In this document: piece after piece, positions 1 to 12,700 of the stretch
How positions within the stretch are numbered: position 1 is the stretch's first letter
Layout of the letters: each line of letters opens with the position of its first letter
Origin: Malurus cyaneus samueli
Taxonomy: Eukaryota; Chordata; Aves; Passeriformes; Maluridae
Direction: 5' to 3'
Assembly (NCBI GenBank): GCA_009741485.1
Contig: CM019217.1
Span: 43,649,782 to 43,713,781, forward strand
DNA length: 64,000 nt
Notes under the pieces: generated by a model
The model's database searches: none
What the model saw: only the letters and a program-made list of their open reading frames with translations
Told to the model about the DNA's origin: nothing
Program-made: the position numbers and the translations under genes

Positions 1-1632
1 CATTCATCTTGAATATTTAGGAAAGCATTAATTATAGTCTGGTCAACAACAAAATCCTTTCATTTGCAATATCTCTTGTGTATATGAAAAAGGTACTTAG
101 TGGGGAACATCATTATTAAGTAGATTTAGAAAAGAAAACACAAGGCTTTTGTTAATAACTTCCAAAAAAGAGGAAATAATTTACTTAGCACCGAGTAAAA
201 ATATGTTATCTTTATCTTTTTTCGCTCCTCTTGTACAAGGAGCCTGAAAGCTCCAATTACACTGTAAGCCTGCTATAGTGATGAGGTAAGTGTGAATATG
301 CACAGTGGATATTTTATACGTCCTTCTTCAACTAGACACCTACTATGTGACCGTCTACAGCTATAAAAATTAGATATAAATTTGCTGTAAGGCCCTCTCT
401 AGTCCTGAGTGTTGGTTCAGACACTGTGTATTTTTTGGAAGTTAAAAAAAACACATTCAAGAAGCTTTATTTTAGTCAGCACTTCTCTTTTAGCATCACA
501 TTATTATTTTAACATACACATTTTGTTCAATTTAACACAATTTTTCACTGCAGCATTTACTGAAACCCATTACATCATTTTTAACACCCATAAACTGCAG
601 CATTCATTAAGAGAGTAAGTGTTCTCTGTCTCTGCACAGCTTAGAGATATCTTTCTTTAGCCATCACACATTTGGTTTTAAAACTGTCTCTTCAAAAGAA
701 AAATATGCTGCAGCATATAACCAAATTGTCTAATTAAATAGCAAATAGTAAAGTACTTTCTACAGGCTGAGACACAGTTCCTTTACCTCACTTGAGGCCT
801 TGAGAAAAGCCTGTCATCAACAGCAGAAAGCCTTGACAACTCCCAAAGTTATTTTCAAATACATCATTCTATTTCCCCATATGCAGTAAATAAACCAAAT
901 GTAAAATAATAGTCCAAAGACTAAGATAATGATATCCTGCTGCACTTGGCATAACCAATGATAGCAAGAAGTCCATCAATAGGAGATCTATTCTAGACAA
1001 AGAGTTATAAACAATATTCTAAATAATTTTAAAACCACGAGGACATACAGTTTGCTTGCTCTGCAAAATGGAATGAATACTGCAAAGCTAAACAACAACA
1101 GAAAATTGAGTTAAAGTTCCATAGATATGTCATCATAGTAACATTCCTTAAAACTATGCATCATTTCACCTGTCAAAACAGAACAATTATTTTAAGAAAT
1201 AACTACTTTATATCAGAATCCATCACATGGCAGCAGCAGTAAGATTCCACAAAACATGCTACTTTTTAGAAAGAAATGAACGCTCAGAATAGAATTAAAC
1301 TTTCTGAATATCTGGGTATCACCATTTCCAGTCTCTATTGCTTTCCTGATCTTAAGAGATTTTAACCCAACCAAGGAAACAAATTGCAGGATTTAATAGT
1401 GTATAAGACAGCACCAGAAGGACAAAGGCATACAAAGTTCATTCAGTAACTAAGCTGAGAAGATGTATTTTTGTTGAATCATCATAGTTTTATAAGCAAA
1501 ATAAATTTCTCTATGTTTTTATAAGTGAGGACTATCCAAGATCAAGTCCTAAGCAAATTTAAAATTCTTAACATGGAGTAGGTCTTTTACTGAAACTGCT
1601 CTAGTGTGAAGCTCTGTCATTGCAATACACAC
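1..1632 (-). other. MND1: MND1 intron 7, partial
   Basis: This AT-rich sequence lies downstream of the GTGTGT donor of MND1 coding exon 7. I looked on the minus strand for the expected final coding exon, which in human starts with the residues DNIFAIKSW, and did not find it. The last exon and the 3' UTR must therefore lie beyond the left edge. No repeat family was recognised here. Confidence 0.7.
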
Positions 1633-1677
1633 CAGTCCATCTGTTGGCTGCCTCCTTGGCCACTTGGTTTGTTTGAC
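1633..1677 (-). CDS. MND1: MND1 coding exon 7 (residues about 156-170)
   Basis: This 45-bp exon is flanked by a CTGTTTCAG acceptor and a GTGTGTATT donor. Its first two bases complete an Arg codon begun in exon 6. It then encodes QTNQVAKEAANRWT and ends with one base of the next codon. The human protein reads RQANKVAKEAANRWT at this place, so the match is nearly exact. The segment lies in the helical C-terminal half of MND1, which in known MND1-HOP2 structures forms part of the coiled-coil rod that contacts the partner PSMC3IP (HOP2). It is the last MND1 exon in the window. The total encoded here is 170 residues, and the missing human remainder is 35, which adds exactly to the human length of 205. 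Confidence 0.95.
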
Positions 1678-3503
1678 CTGAAACAGAGAAAAACAACAAC
1701 ATAAAAGCATATATCACAGTAAAATCATCACACAGTTTCAAGGCACAGACACTAATTTTTTAATTGATGGAATTTTTAGGGAACCACACAATGTAAGAAA
1801 GTTATTCTACTGCTTCCAAACACTTGTTTTATATTTTTGAGGTTCCAGCAACCACAAAGCTAGGTTAAAGACAAACAGGAGCAAAGAGCATAAAAGATAC
1901 CATATGAACAACTGTAAGTTTCTAAAGTAGATTTTAAAATAAAAAAAAAACCAGTTTGGCTTGCCTAGGGGCTTAATTGCCTTCACCAAGACTGGAACTA
2001 GGCATATGGCCTGAAGATACCAGAGGCAACACAGACAGAAAGTATTTCATAATCCTCTCCATACATAAGTAAACCACCACATGGGTATGAACTACTCTGT
2101 ATGGATAAGGAAAATGACAAGGCAGCAGTCTATCACATCAATCCAGAAGTTTATCACATAACTCTGGAAGGTCTCCCAGGCTTTTAGAACCCCCTCAATC
2201 AAATGAAGACAAATAATGTTTCTGGCTATTAAACTTGGCTTATCTCTCTTAACATCACTCTAGAACAAAACACATTATTACAAAAAGATATTGTATCATT
2301 TCCATGAGGTAAAACAATCAAGAAAACTTCCTCTTAGATCACCTTGCTCCCATTAAGGTAAGTACTGGATCAAATCAAAGCTGGTTAGGTTGTAACATGA
2401 GAATTTATCAGAATCCTTATGGCTCTCACGCCTACATGTAACTTAGTTATCCCCAGTCAGTCTTGTTAGTACTTGCATAATACTCATTTGAATGGTCAGC
2501 ATAAAACTTGTCTCTAGGGCACTGAGAAGTGAATATATGATCAGGTATTCATTGTTATTATACACATTATACTTCCAGCAAAATTAAATTATGTTGAAAA
2601 CTCATCTGCTAGCACACAAGAGGGGAAGTACTTATTCTAACCTTAATACTCCAGTAACTGATAGGAAAAATGTTTTAATTGGAGTAATACGCCATTTCAA
2701 AACCAGTATAGTTTATAAAAATGGCCTACAATTAGAATGTTTGGGCACAGCATGAAGAAAAGCACAAAAGATGGGCAAAAAATCGAGAGAAAATTACATT
2801 TTTGCTTGCTTGCATGCATCAGAAATTCAAGTTGTTCCTACTCTGAGAGAGATATTCCTTATTTGCTGAGTGCTTGCTGCCATCCCTACTTGTTCAGTTC
2901 CACAACTGACAGCACTGACAACATATTTGCAGCTAATGGCATTAGGAACAGTACCTAACCTAACCCTACTTAAATCAAGTCTGCAGAGTAAGAGCTTCCA
3001 GTGGTCAAGACTTTAAATGTGTTAATTACAATACTTCCCTGAGCATCTTCCTGAAATTCTACAATAAAACTTGGCAGCTATATTTGACTCCAAGTAATGA
3101 AGTTTGAAATTAAGTGGGGGAAAGTAGGATGGCATTAAACTCCATGGATCGAGAGCTGTGAGGTGACAGTATCCTTCCTGGTGGTAGGTGAGCCAACCTA
3201 TTCTGCAGCACCTGCAAGGTCTCAGCAGAAAGCTCTGCTTTGCTGGAAGCAGCTGACCAGCATAACAATAGCAGCATGGTGCAGTCACCCTGCAAACACT
3301 GCCTGTGAGTTAAAATACACACATGTGATCAAGTGTTCTGAAAATGTGACTTTATACCTCTGTCAGAGAGAAGGCTGAGGTGACAACTGACATAGGCTGG
3401 ACAACAAGTTAGAAGAGCAATCACTGCCTATACAGAGCTGTGGCTAGGAATGAAAACATGGTAGTGAGAGCAGGAAGCTTATAACAGGAAATCCCATCCA
3501 TTG

Positions 3504-3508
<5 letters not shown>

Positions 3509-3539
<31 letters not shown>
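3509..3539. repeat. (TA)n microsatellite
   Basis: An uninterrupted TA dinucleotide run of about 15 units lies roughly 80 bp outside the low-coordinate end of the solo LTR. It is probably length-polymorphic. A second, shorter TA run (about 3,770-3,785) lies inside the LTR. Confidence 0.95.
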
Positions 3540-3542
<3 letters not shown>

Positions 3543-3618
3543 AGACACATACATATACAGTGTCTCATTGCTGCAGGTAAACATTTAGCTACCTGAAGGC
3601 AAGATCTAAGTACCTTGG

Positions 3619-4463
3619 TGTCACCGTTTGAAAGACAGGTTTTGCTAATGAAGGCAGGGACCCCCCTGGAGTGGTGGCTATGACCCCCTTCCCTCCGAAT
3701 TATTACAGCTTTGAAAAAAATCACGGGCTTTCAGGCAGGAATAGGGTAAAAAGGAATAACAGTTTTACTAATATATATATATATAACAAGGTGAAACAAG
3801 TAGCGATGACAATGCAACAACAGCACAGTCCAAACCTAGTGACAGCCTTATAGAAACAGTCTCCTTCTTGGCAAGATTACACTGGGTTGGCAGCGGCGCC
3901 GTGGCCCCCGGCTGAGCAGGGAGGGCACGATCGCTCCTCAGAGTGCAGGGGACGTGGTGGTGCAAAATCCCGGCTGCTCAGATCTCCCGCGGCTGGGATA
4001 ATCATACAAGATGGCAGAGGTGGAGGAGAAAGTTCTCTGCAAAACTCACAGCGGAAAACCGCCGGTGCTCCTCTGGACAGCAAGAAACCCAGGAAAGCAA
4101 AAGAGACGAGCAGGAATCCCCGGACCCGAGACGGATGGAGCAGAGTTCCCCCTCCTGAAGCTGGAGTCCTAGCAAAAACCACCGCCGAGCAAAAAGCACG
4201 GGGGCCAGCAGGGAAAACCCCTCTCTCTCCCAAAAACCGCGAGAGAAAAAGAAGAGAAAAAAAAAAACAAACCCCTCCCCAGTCCCCACCCCACCACACA
4301 AAAGCTATCTCCCCACCTAGGGCGTGCCCACAGGTGCAATTGTCTCCCCAATCGCCCAGCCATTAACAAAATAGGTCGGCCATCAAGGTATCCCAGCAAC
4401 AAATGGGGGAAGGAAAAAAAATTTCAAAGTGAACAAAAAGAAAGGAATTTTAAACCCACAACA
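3619..4463 (-). mobile_element. Solo LTR of an avian endogenous retrovirus
   Basis: This 845-bp element begins TGT and ends ACA on either strand reading. It is flanked on both sides by the same pentamer CTTGG (3,614-3,618 and 4,464-4,468), a 5-bp target-site duplication. Read on the minus strand it starts TGTTGTGGG, then has a GC-rich promoter-like half (about 3,880-4,330), a degenerate AGTAAA polyadenylation-type signal next to a TA run, and a U5-like end (AATTCGGAGGGAAGGGG... CTTTCAAAC) of the kind I recall from bird LTRs. No gag, pol or env sequence is attached, so it is best read as a solo LTR left after recombination between two LTRs. A 5-bp duplication fits class III (ERVL-like) or some class I elements; the family is not assigned. 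It lies in intron 6 with its own transcription direction matching MND1. Confidence 0.85.
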
Positions 4464-7400
4464 CTTGGGATCAGTCTTAAGTCTTGCCTGTGATTCCACT
4501 GCATGATCTTACGTGTCTGCTGTAACCAATACCACGCCTGGAAGAGGAACACAAGGCAGGCTTTGGTAGTTATGGAGCTGTATCTCCTGAAGATACCAGC
4601 CATATCTGCATCATTGCCAGCATCTTCCACAGACCTCCAACTACATCATAAGAACTGACAGAAATGAAGAAATCTCCACCTTCACTACTTTCTGGAACTC
4701 TTATAGTTGCTTGTTGGAACTTTCACTGGTTGCATCGTCTGTATGTATATGTGCATGGAGGAAGAGATAAAGGAGGGGTAGTAAAGCAGATACCCCCCAG
4801 CAACAGCATGGGAAATCAAAAATATACACTCCAAAGCAGGATCAGGACACCAACTGTGTGAACTGTAAAAAGGACAAACTTGGACACAGCACTAAGGGCA
4901 ACTGGCTAATTGCCAAAACCACCACAACCACTGAGTCCCAAACTTGTCTGGAGTCCTTCTGATCCTTCTGCTCACCAGAACTGCTCTAACTGAACGTGAT
5001 GTTTTGGCAGTGACTAAATAGTGCTCGAGTAACGAATCTGCACAAGACAATGAAAGGCCAAATATGCAGTAGAGGTAAACAACACAAGAAGCAACATTTG
5101 CCAGATGCCACCAGATGTTCTCATTATCATTAAGTTCTAGTTACAGTCTATATACATTTGCATCTAGGCTGACAATATTTGTAACTGCTGTCTGGAAGCA
5201 GCAAAACAATCCATTTGTTCTGGACATTACATATTTATTTCACCTATTTATGTGACAGTGCATCAATAGTCCTTCCCACTCCCATCTCTGCAGGATACAA
5301 GCCATTCATTTGGCTGAGGCACATACCTGTATCCTCTGCTAATTTCAAGCACATTTGCCATTTTCTAAGAAAGAAAGTGGAAGCTCGCATTTTGTCTCCA
5401 AAACTGAACACAAGAAACCACTGTGTGTAGAGCAATGCAAGGCCAGGAGCAGTGAGACTTGAAGTGCTGGTCTGTTCTGTAAGCAAAATACAGCTGAAAA
5501 TATGCCATAAACAGTGAAGGGCTGCTGGGCAGAGAGTTATTTTTACCAGTCCCCATGAAAGTCTCTTTTTCTCTTAACCCTAGGTTTCTCTAGAGAACTG
5601 CACAGAACTCAAAAAGCTCTGGGAGCTAAGCAATTATCCCAAGCATCTGTGATTGTCCTTATCACAGGAACAATCCCCTGTATCCCTACAGAGGAAAACA
5701 AAGGTATGGAAAGGAAGGTTCAGCAGCAGTAAATGTCTAAAAAGAAAGTGAGGATGGGTTGGAAACATCTTTTCAATGCAGGTAAGTGATATTCTACCAG
5801 CAATGTGCAGGTATTTTGGAGCAGGCCAAGAGACAGAGGAGACATAGACAGCTGCCAGAGGGGCACTAAGAAGTTTCTAAAGCAAACAGACAGCACCTCG
5901 TCAGGAGTCAAGGTCAGCAGCACAGAACATCAGTGCAGCAGTGTTTCTAACAAATCTCAACAGGCATTTTATATTGACTCGAATCATCGCAAGGTCACAA
6001 TATTTCTGATCTGACTCAGGAAGCCCTACAGTCATTCTCAGCATACTACAGAACCACAGCCTCCTCTTTCCTTTCTTCTTTCCTCCTTCCCCCAGATTCT
6101 CTCACTTTTTCACTGAAAGGGTAAGATGGTTGGAATTAGAAGTCCTATTTGCATTCCAAAATTGAATGGCCAAAAGCTGTAGATGTCTCAAATATTTCCA
6201 CAGGGTGAAAAACAGCTCTGACAGCAACAACCACCACCCACCATCATCTCCTCACATTTTCAAAGCTACTTTAGGTTCTTCACAAATCCTTTTTGAGTCT
6301 CACACATATCATTAAAGGAACACTAAGGATAGTCATGGAATAGTACTCAAATTCAGACTGCAAAGGCAACATATTATGCATAGTTCCACATAAACAAAAC
6401 AATGACAAACCAACAGCCACAACTAGCTCACAACCACCTGAGCTGGTACAAACGAACAAAAAGCTGTAGCTTTCTTTGACCTCCTAGATCCTACTCTTCG
6501 CATTTTTCAGACAACTTTAAGAACTTCTAGGTCCAGAAACCTCTATTTCCATAAAACAGCAAAAGCTAATTGTATTTATAAAGCTAACACATTTTGGTGA
6601 CAGTTCTGACCTACCACAACTAATGCCACAAGAAAATTGTACAGATTTTCTCACTTGAAAGGCACATGACTGCAGAAGAAATTAGCATCTTACCAAGGAG
6701 ACAGTCACCCATCAGCCTGTGAAGGTGCTAGCAGATACCTACAAAATACAACTGCAGTCTTCAGCATGTGGGCAAGGGACTAATTTTATAGCGTGAATCA
6801 CAAATCTTCTGCATGAAATGCAGGGAACAGCTGCAACAGTTCTCAGGGACCAGGGAGGATTATTAGCCCAATGATTCCCAGTCTCTCTCATGAAATTGGT
6901 CAGGGTAAATTAAGTGCATTAGGTGGATTTGAATTCCTGTAATAATTCTGTATTCACTTACACAGAATTCAAAGATGAAAAATGGCAGCTACCATAGGAA
7001 CTGTATGTGAACTTGAATCTCCCTTGACTCTGACTATCCACTGCCTTTTGCTGATTTATCAATTCTCCTGTACATAGGTCGCCATTACTTTCCAGAAACA
7101 TTACCTTGCCATCATCACACTGTGACAGATTTGTCATCCTGGGGCAGCATCACTATAATATTCTGTGATGCAGTTGCCAAAATTTTTCCCACTAATGAAA
7201 ACATCTCATGCAAATAAAGAGCCCATCTCTAAAGGCCAGGGTAGAGGGTGAACATGGAAATTATACACCTGTCATCCACAGAAAGTACAAAAGGTTATTG
7301 CCTAGTAACTCCTACCCACAAATCCACTCAGAAACCCACAAACTGACACCACAGCCTCTGATCAAGAGCCTGTGGCTTGCTATTGGAGACTATTTATGGC

Positions 7401-9079
7401 AATGATGCGATGAAGTGGCTTCTTAAAAGTTCGTATTTGAGCATCTTTGAGAATAAGTAATCTACAACACTGTCAACAGAGTGAATTGCAATGTGGCAAG
7501 AAGAGCTTTACAAGAATGTTTTGTAAACCTGTATTAGGCAGATACCTCCACACTACTGGAGATCTTTATCCTCCCCCATGGTTCCCAAAAAGGTGTTTCC
7601 TGTTATAAATAAAGAGCTGTAGTGGAGAAAAGTGATAGCACATCAGAATTCTGTCAACTCCTTAGAAACCAAAATAACACATCATTCTTCCTCCATACTC
7701 CAGTATCCCACACAACACTTATCCTCATGATATTAATCAAACAGGCCATAACTCTTCAGAATTCATGACTAAATTCAAGTCAATATGTAAGTATGATTTC
7801 TCATTTAAATAGCATCACAAACTCAACAGAACTTTTTATACTGACTTATTTTAGAGTCTGAATAAAGTTTCAGCACTACAAGAAAAAACATTGACAATTA
7901 CAAATGCTACCTACTGATCTATGAATATTTTGAAAAGCATGGAACACAATATAAGCTACTTGGGATGGAAAATACTCAAGAATAGTGATAATGAATTAAT
8001 TCAATCAGCATTTCTACTGCAACACCTGTGTATATACGCTTGAAAATAAACCTGAGCAAAGATACCACAGTGGCAGGCTTGTATATCTGCTGAGACATAG
8101 CAGTGCACAGTAAAGCTACTAAGAAGCTGATCCACATTGCTGACAATATGCTTTTAAAGGCTCTGCAATCTTTGTCAGTGTGTTTGAAAAATGTGTCAAG
8201 TCTCATCAGCAAAAAACTCCCTCTGTCCCATATGAAAAGGTCACACTGTCAAATTTCATCAGGATGTACACAGGGTCTCCTTGAAAAATGTCCAACAGAA
8301 TTTGTCAGAATTGCTACCAAAAACTTCCTTGCACTTAAGTTCACTATATTCATGTACTTACAGAAAAAGACCATTTACCTTTCAAGCACTGCACCTGAAA
8401 ATCCATGCTGAAATCTTAGTTGCATAACTAAAACACATCAAAGAGCAGATGGAAGCAAAGTGCTTGCAAAACAGAAACAAGCAGACCAACTTGATTCAGG
8501 ACTGATTCAGGGCTCCCTGACACCACTTTGTTTTTCTTTCAGTGAACAACTCCCCACTTCATTCACTAATAAACTCCATACCATTCGCACAGCTAAAGGA
8601 ACTCGCACACTTTTCACAAGAGGCCCATCCCAGGGCACTATGGATTTTGACCAGTTGTGCATTGCAATCTGCTGTCACCTCACGTATTGCAGACAATACA
8701 GGGAAGAGTCTGAAAGGCATCACAAGAGGTTCTCTGGTCCCTGTAACCAGAATCAAAGCATGTTCAACTTTACCTATCCCATTTCTGAGGTATTTGTTGC
8801 CTCTTTTAAGGCTTCCAATATTAAGCTTTTACAGACTTCCCAGACAGTCTAATTCTGGGCTTGATTATTGCTACCATTTGTTTTTCTCTAAACTTTTTCT
8901 GCCCCTACAGTTTAAGGCTATTACTTTTTGCCACCTTCTCCACAAACCTGAGTAACAGGCTATTCCTTTCCTTTTCTGAAGGAGATACAGACATGCAAAA
9001 CCCACCAGGAACAATCTTCTTTTGAACCCCATATTCATAAAGTTTTGTTGTCCCTTAGAATGTGATTGCTCAATGTCCT

Positions 9080-9760
9080 TTTACTCTACTCTGAATATTC
9101 TGAAATATATCAGGAATATCTGGATAGGATATACAATAACACACTGTTAAAGCTGTGTTAGTGCCACAGTTTAGTATCACACTTTTTACCTTGAGCAGAA
9201 AGATTATTTCATACACTTCATTGTTGGTTATACTTCTGCTTTTGTACTTATACAGGGATTTTTCTTGGCGCAACAAAAATTCTTACATTAAACCTGTGAA
9301 CTGCTGCAACTCTGACATTTTATTTCTAATCCTCCCTGCATAACCAACTGCCTCAGATCATTTGTGTAGAACAATATCCTCGAATATATGCAACATCGTT
9401 TCACTTGTCACTACTGAATGCTATCCAGTGTTTTGTAGACTATCTTTGGATTTGTCATGCTCATTTTGAAATCCCACTTTGTCCTTTGTCTGTGCAGTCT
9501 CTCCTAGTTTCACCATCTGCAAATGTAACAAAAGGACATCTTCTATTGTATTATTCAGCTTATTAATATAAACACTGAATAGATGCACATACATTACAGG
9601 CCATATCACAGAGCTTCATCAATTCCACATCCCTTTCTGATACTGAATTGCTAACAAATTATAAAGTAGTTTGAGATTCACACTACTGCTGTTTCATGAG
9701 GATTGTATCTCCCTACTATCCTTAAGATAGTCAAACTGAGTCAAAACACCAAAGACAAAC
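9080..9760 (-). repeat. Possible ancient CR1 LINE relic
   Basis: The stretch contains phrases that resemble the CR1 3' region in minus orientation, for example CACCATCTGCAAATGTAAC followed by TTATTCAGCTTATTAATATAAACACTGAA (shown here in part only; about 9,510-9,580). The similarity is patchy, no 3' terminal octamer repeat was identified, and the ends are guesses. Confidence 0.3.
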
Positions 9761-12700
9761 TTCCCCTGATGCACAAAAATCTGTTACAGTGGCAGAGAGA
9801 AAACATCCGTGTTGTTTTAGGTGTTTCCAAATTGGTTTTCTGTTCTTAATTTTTCTCTGATATCCTAGTCTTTTCAGTAAAACTAGCTCATAAGATGTTA
9901 AAGCGAGAAGGGAAGAAAACCTGTTGGAAACACTGTCACAGCACCAAGATTAGTCTTGCACTCGTACAAACTGCCCTGAAAAAACTGCAGTTAAATAGCA
10001 CAGAAAAAGGAATTCTGTATTAGGAATATACAGTCATAATCTAGTTAAACCCATAATGAAAATATAACATCTCATCCCATAAAATATGGGAGATACTTTA
10101 ACATATGAGATTGGCAATACATTTTTTAAACAAGGCCAGGGAAGACCTCAATTGACAGTCCTCCATGTTAGCACTAAAGACAATGAGCTAAAATCCACAA
10201 TACCTTTCCTGACCTAATTTTGCACATGAAAGTTATGAAAATATATAGACCAGAATGTTCCTTTGAATATCATCATAACTTTATCAAAATGTATGAATGA
10301 CTGCTATCATACACAACTAACCTAGAAGGTCTAACACTGGGAGACAGAAGCAAAATACTCAATCCACAAAAGACTTTTTGTTTCATACATAAACGGATAT
10401 ATAAATTAGTTCCATTTCATACTTCCATCAGGGTTTTAAAACACAGTCAAATGGATTGTTACCAATTCATTCCTAAATCAACCTCAATCATAAAGGTAGC
10501 CATAAGTAGCCATTTACCACATCACAAATTTTATCAAGTGCCCACCATTCGTAAAGCAGTTCAACAGCTTTTCCATAACAATTTACTGGCTCAGGCAATA
10601 AAGCTATTCCCACATATTTCACCCATGAGCCTCTCACTCTACATATTCTGTCATTCCAATATAAACAAGTAAGAAACAAAATAAAGAAAAAGAACAGAAA
10701 CATGTCTTATGAGGGTTTTCATCTGATTTCAAGAAAAGGTAGCTTGCCAGACGAGCAAATTTATTTAAGCAGGGTGTTCGTAACATATGTTATCTAAAGA
10801 TTTGGTCCTCCAGCTGCCTCCTTGCTGAGTGTCCAAGAGAAGTCCCACTGACAAAATACCATTTTTGCTTAACTAGCTAAAATGCAGCTTCATTTTAAAG
10901 CAAGTTGACTTTAGTTGACACTCTCTAAGAGGAATAGCCTTGCTAGAATGTGTTTGAGGTATAAAAACACAAGTATGCATGTGTCTAAATATTTAGGACA
11001 GCTTTTCATTGCAGAGTAACCTCTTATCTGGAGACCAAACACAGAGACAGAGAAATTCTCTGAAATGCCAAGAATAAGGGCCTTTCGTTGAAAGCCAAAT
11101 TACACTTCTGGACTTAAGCTTTCCAGCTTCAGTCAAAAGCCCCACACTTCACTTTAAGATTTGTGCTTTGCATATATATGTGCAGACACTGCTTAAACTG
11201 CCCAATTTGTCCTGGTGGCCCTTCACTCACTATCCTTCATGGCTGTTATATTCTCTTTTCTTTCCAAGTGCCAGAACTTGCTCACCCATTTACCTAGTCT
11301 TATTCCTCCCTCATTCAGTGTTTTTCAAATCCATCTTCTAACAGTTCAACTCACTGCAGAGTTCATGCAAATGCCCTTATGAAAACTTGTCACCTGCTCC
11401 TAGTTAGTCAGAAGATCCCTGGTTGCTCTTCAGGGCAACAACCCCAAGACCAACAATTCTGTGAGATACGTGACACATGACAACATGTATGAAAGTCCTG
11501 TGAAGAAGGCAGTGACAGACTTGCTGGGTGGAAACAGAGATGCCCAAGACTCAGGAGAATCCATCACAAGACACAGATGGTTAGGAACCATCAGCTCCTA
11601 ACTTGAGCTGACAACTTGCTTTTATCACTGGTGAATTTCAGCACTGGAATGAAGTGCCAAGGTGAGAACTCGTTGACTTGCTTTTTTCAAGGAAGGTCCT
11701 TAAACCACCACATTATGGCCTCTGGTATTCAGAGCCAGATTCTGTTTAGCAAGTGTTTCCTTTGTCAAAGGACCAGCCTTTTCAATAACTGAAATGCAAA
11801 CAAACCTCCCTTGATTTTCAAGATTTAAAGAAAATGGAAGGGCTGAAGATAAAGGAGTAGATACACTGATCAAACTTGCAATTCTATCTCGCTTCCTCTG
11901 ATTACCAAAGGAGCCTGGATCAATGATCCAAGTACACATTTATAACTCCAATCATTAAGTTCTCAACATCTAAAATTTCACCTATACTATATGTAACTAT
12001 GTTTACATACATTTATTATTCCTTATTCTTCCTTGTAATTAAGTTACATTTAGTTTGGCAAGTTTGCTTTATCTTTTAATGTAACTTTTGAACAAGTAAT
12101 TTGTCAACTTTCCAAATGAATGACAAGCCATTCCAAGAACAGTTTAGGGAGCAGGGGAAATAAAACAAAATTCTTAGTTTAATGCAATTAGTTGAGAATT
12201 AGCAGAGTAAATGTGTTCTTTCATTACTGGTGCACATCTATACATATATTCTGTACTCCATGATTAAGGAGGAAAAAAGGGGTGGGTGTGTGAGCTGCAT
12301 AGTTTTGTTTTGATTAGTAGCAGATAGCCCGCAAGTTACACACATGAACATCCTTTGTCTATTTCCTGTCATATCCTCATCCAGATCCTCAGGAGATGAA
12401 TATCCTAAATATACAATACTCTGTAAGATGAGACTGAGTAAAAAAAAAAGGACTGCTTGCTTTTAAAACTATTTTCTATGTACTTTTAAGCAAGTGTCTG
12501 GTTCACTCCAAAGAAAGCTTAGTTTAAGCCACTAAAACGAACCTAAGTGTGAGTGAAGACACAAGTCTAACATCAGCAGAATGACTAATTTCTAACTGCA
12601 GATCTGTTAATGGCATTGCTGCAGAAACCATAAAAAGCACAGCTTGTCTCTCAGATGCCAGGTGCATATTTCATGGTCAGTAGCTAGGAAACAATTGCAA

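Noticed and set aside
3885..4330. GC-rich block taken at first for a second CpG-island promoter or first exon
   Set aside because: It lies wholly within the 845-bp LTR defined by TG...CA ends and the CTTGG duplication, so the LTR promoter region explains it.
3877..4402. Several overlapping frames of 70-159 codons on both strands at 3,877-4,402
   Set aside because: They fall in the GC-rich half of the LTR, overlap each other in different frames and contain no retroviral protein motif.
4799..4960. A gag-like zinc-knuckle phrase on the plus strand (CVNCKKDKLGH) just outside the LTR
   Set aside because: The spacing is C-X2-C-X6-H without the final Cys of the retroviral C-X2-C-X4-H-X4-C motif. 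The strand is opposite to the LTR, and the LTR is solo with its target duplication on both sides.
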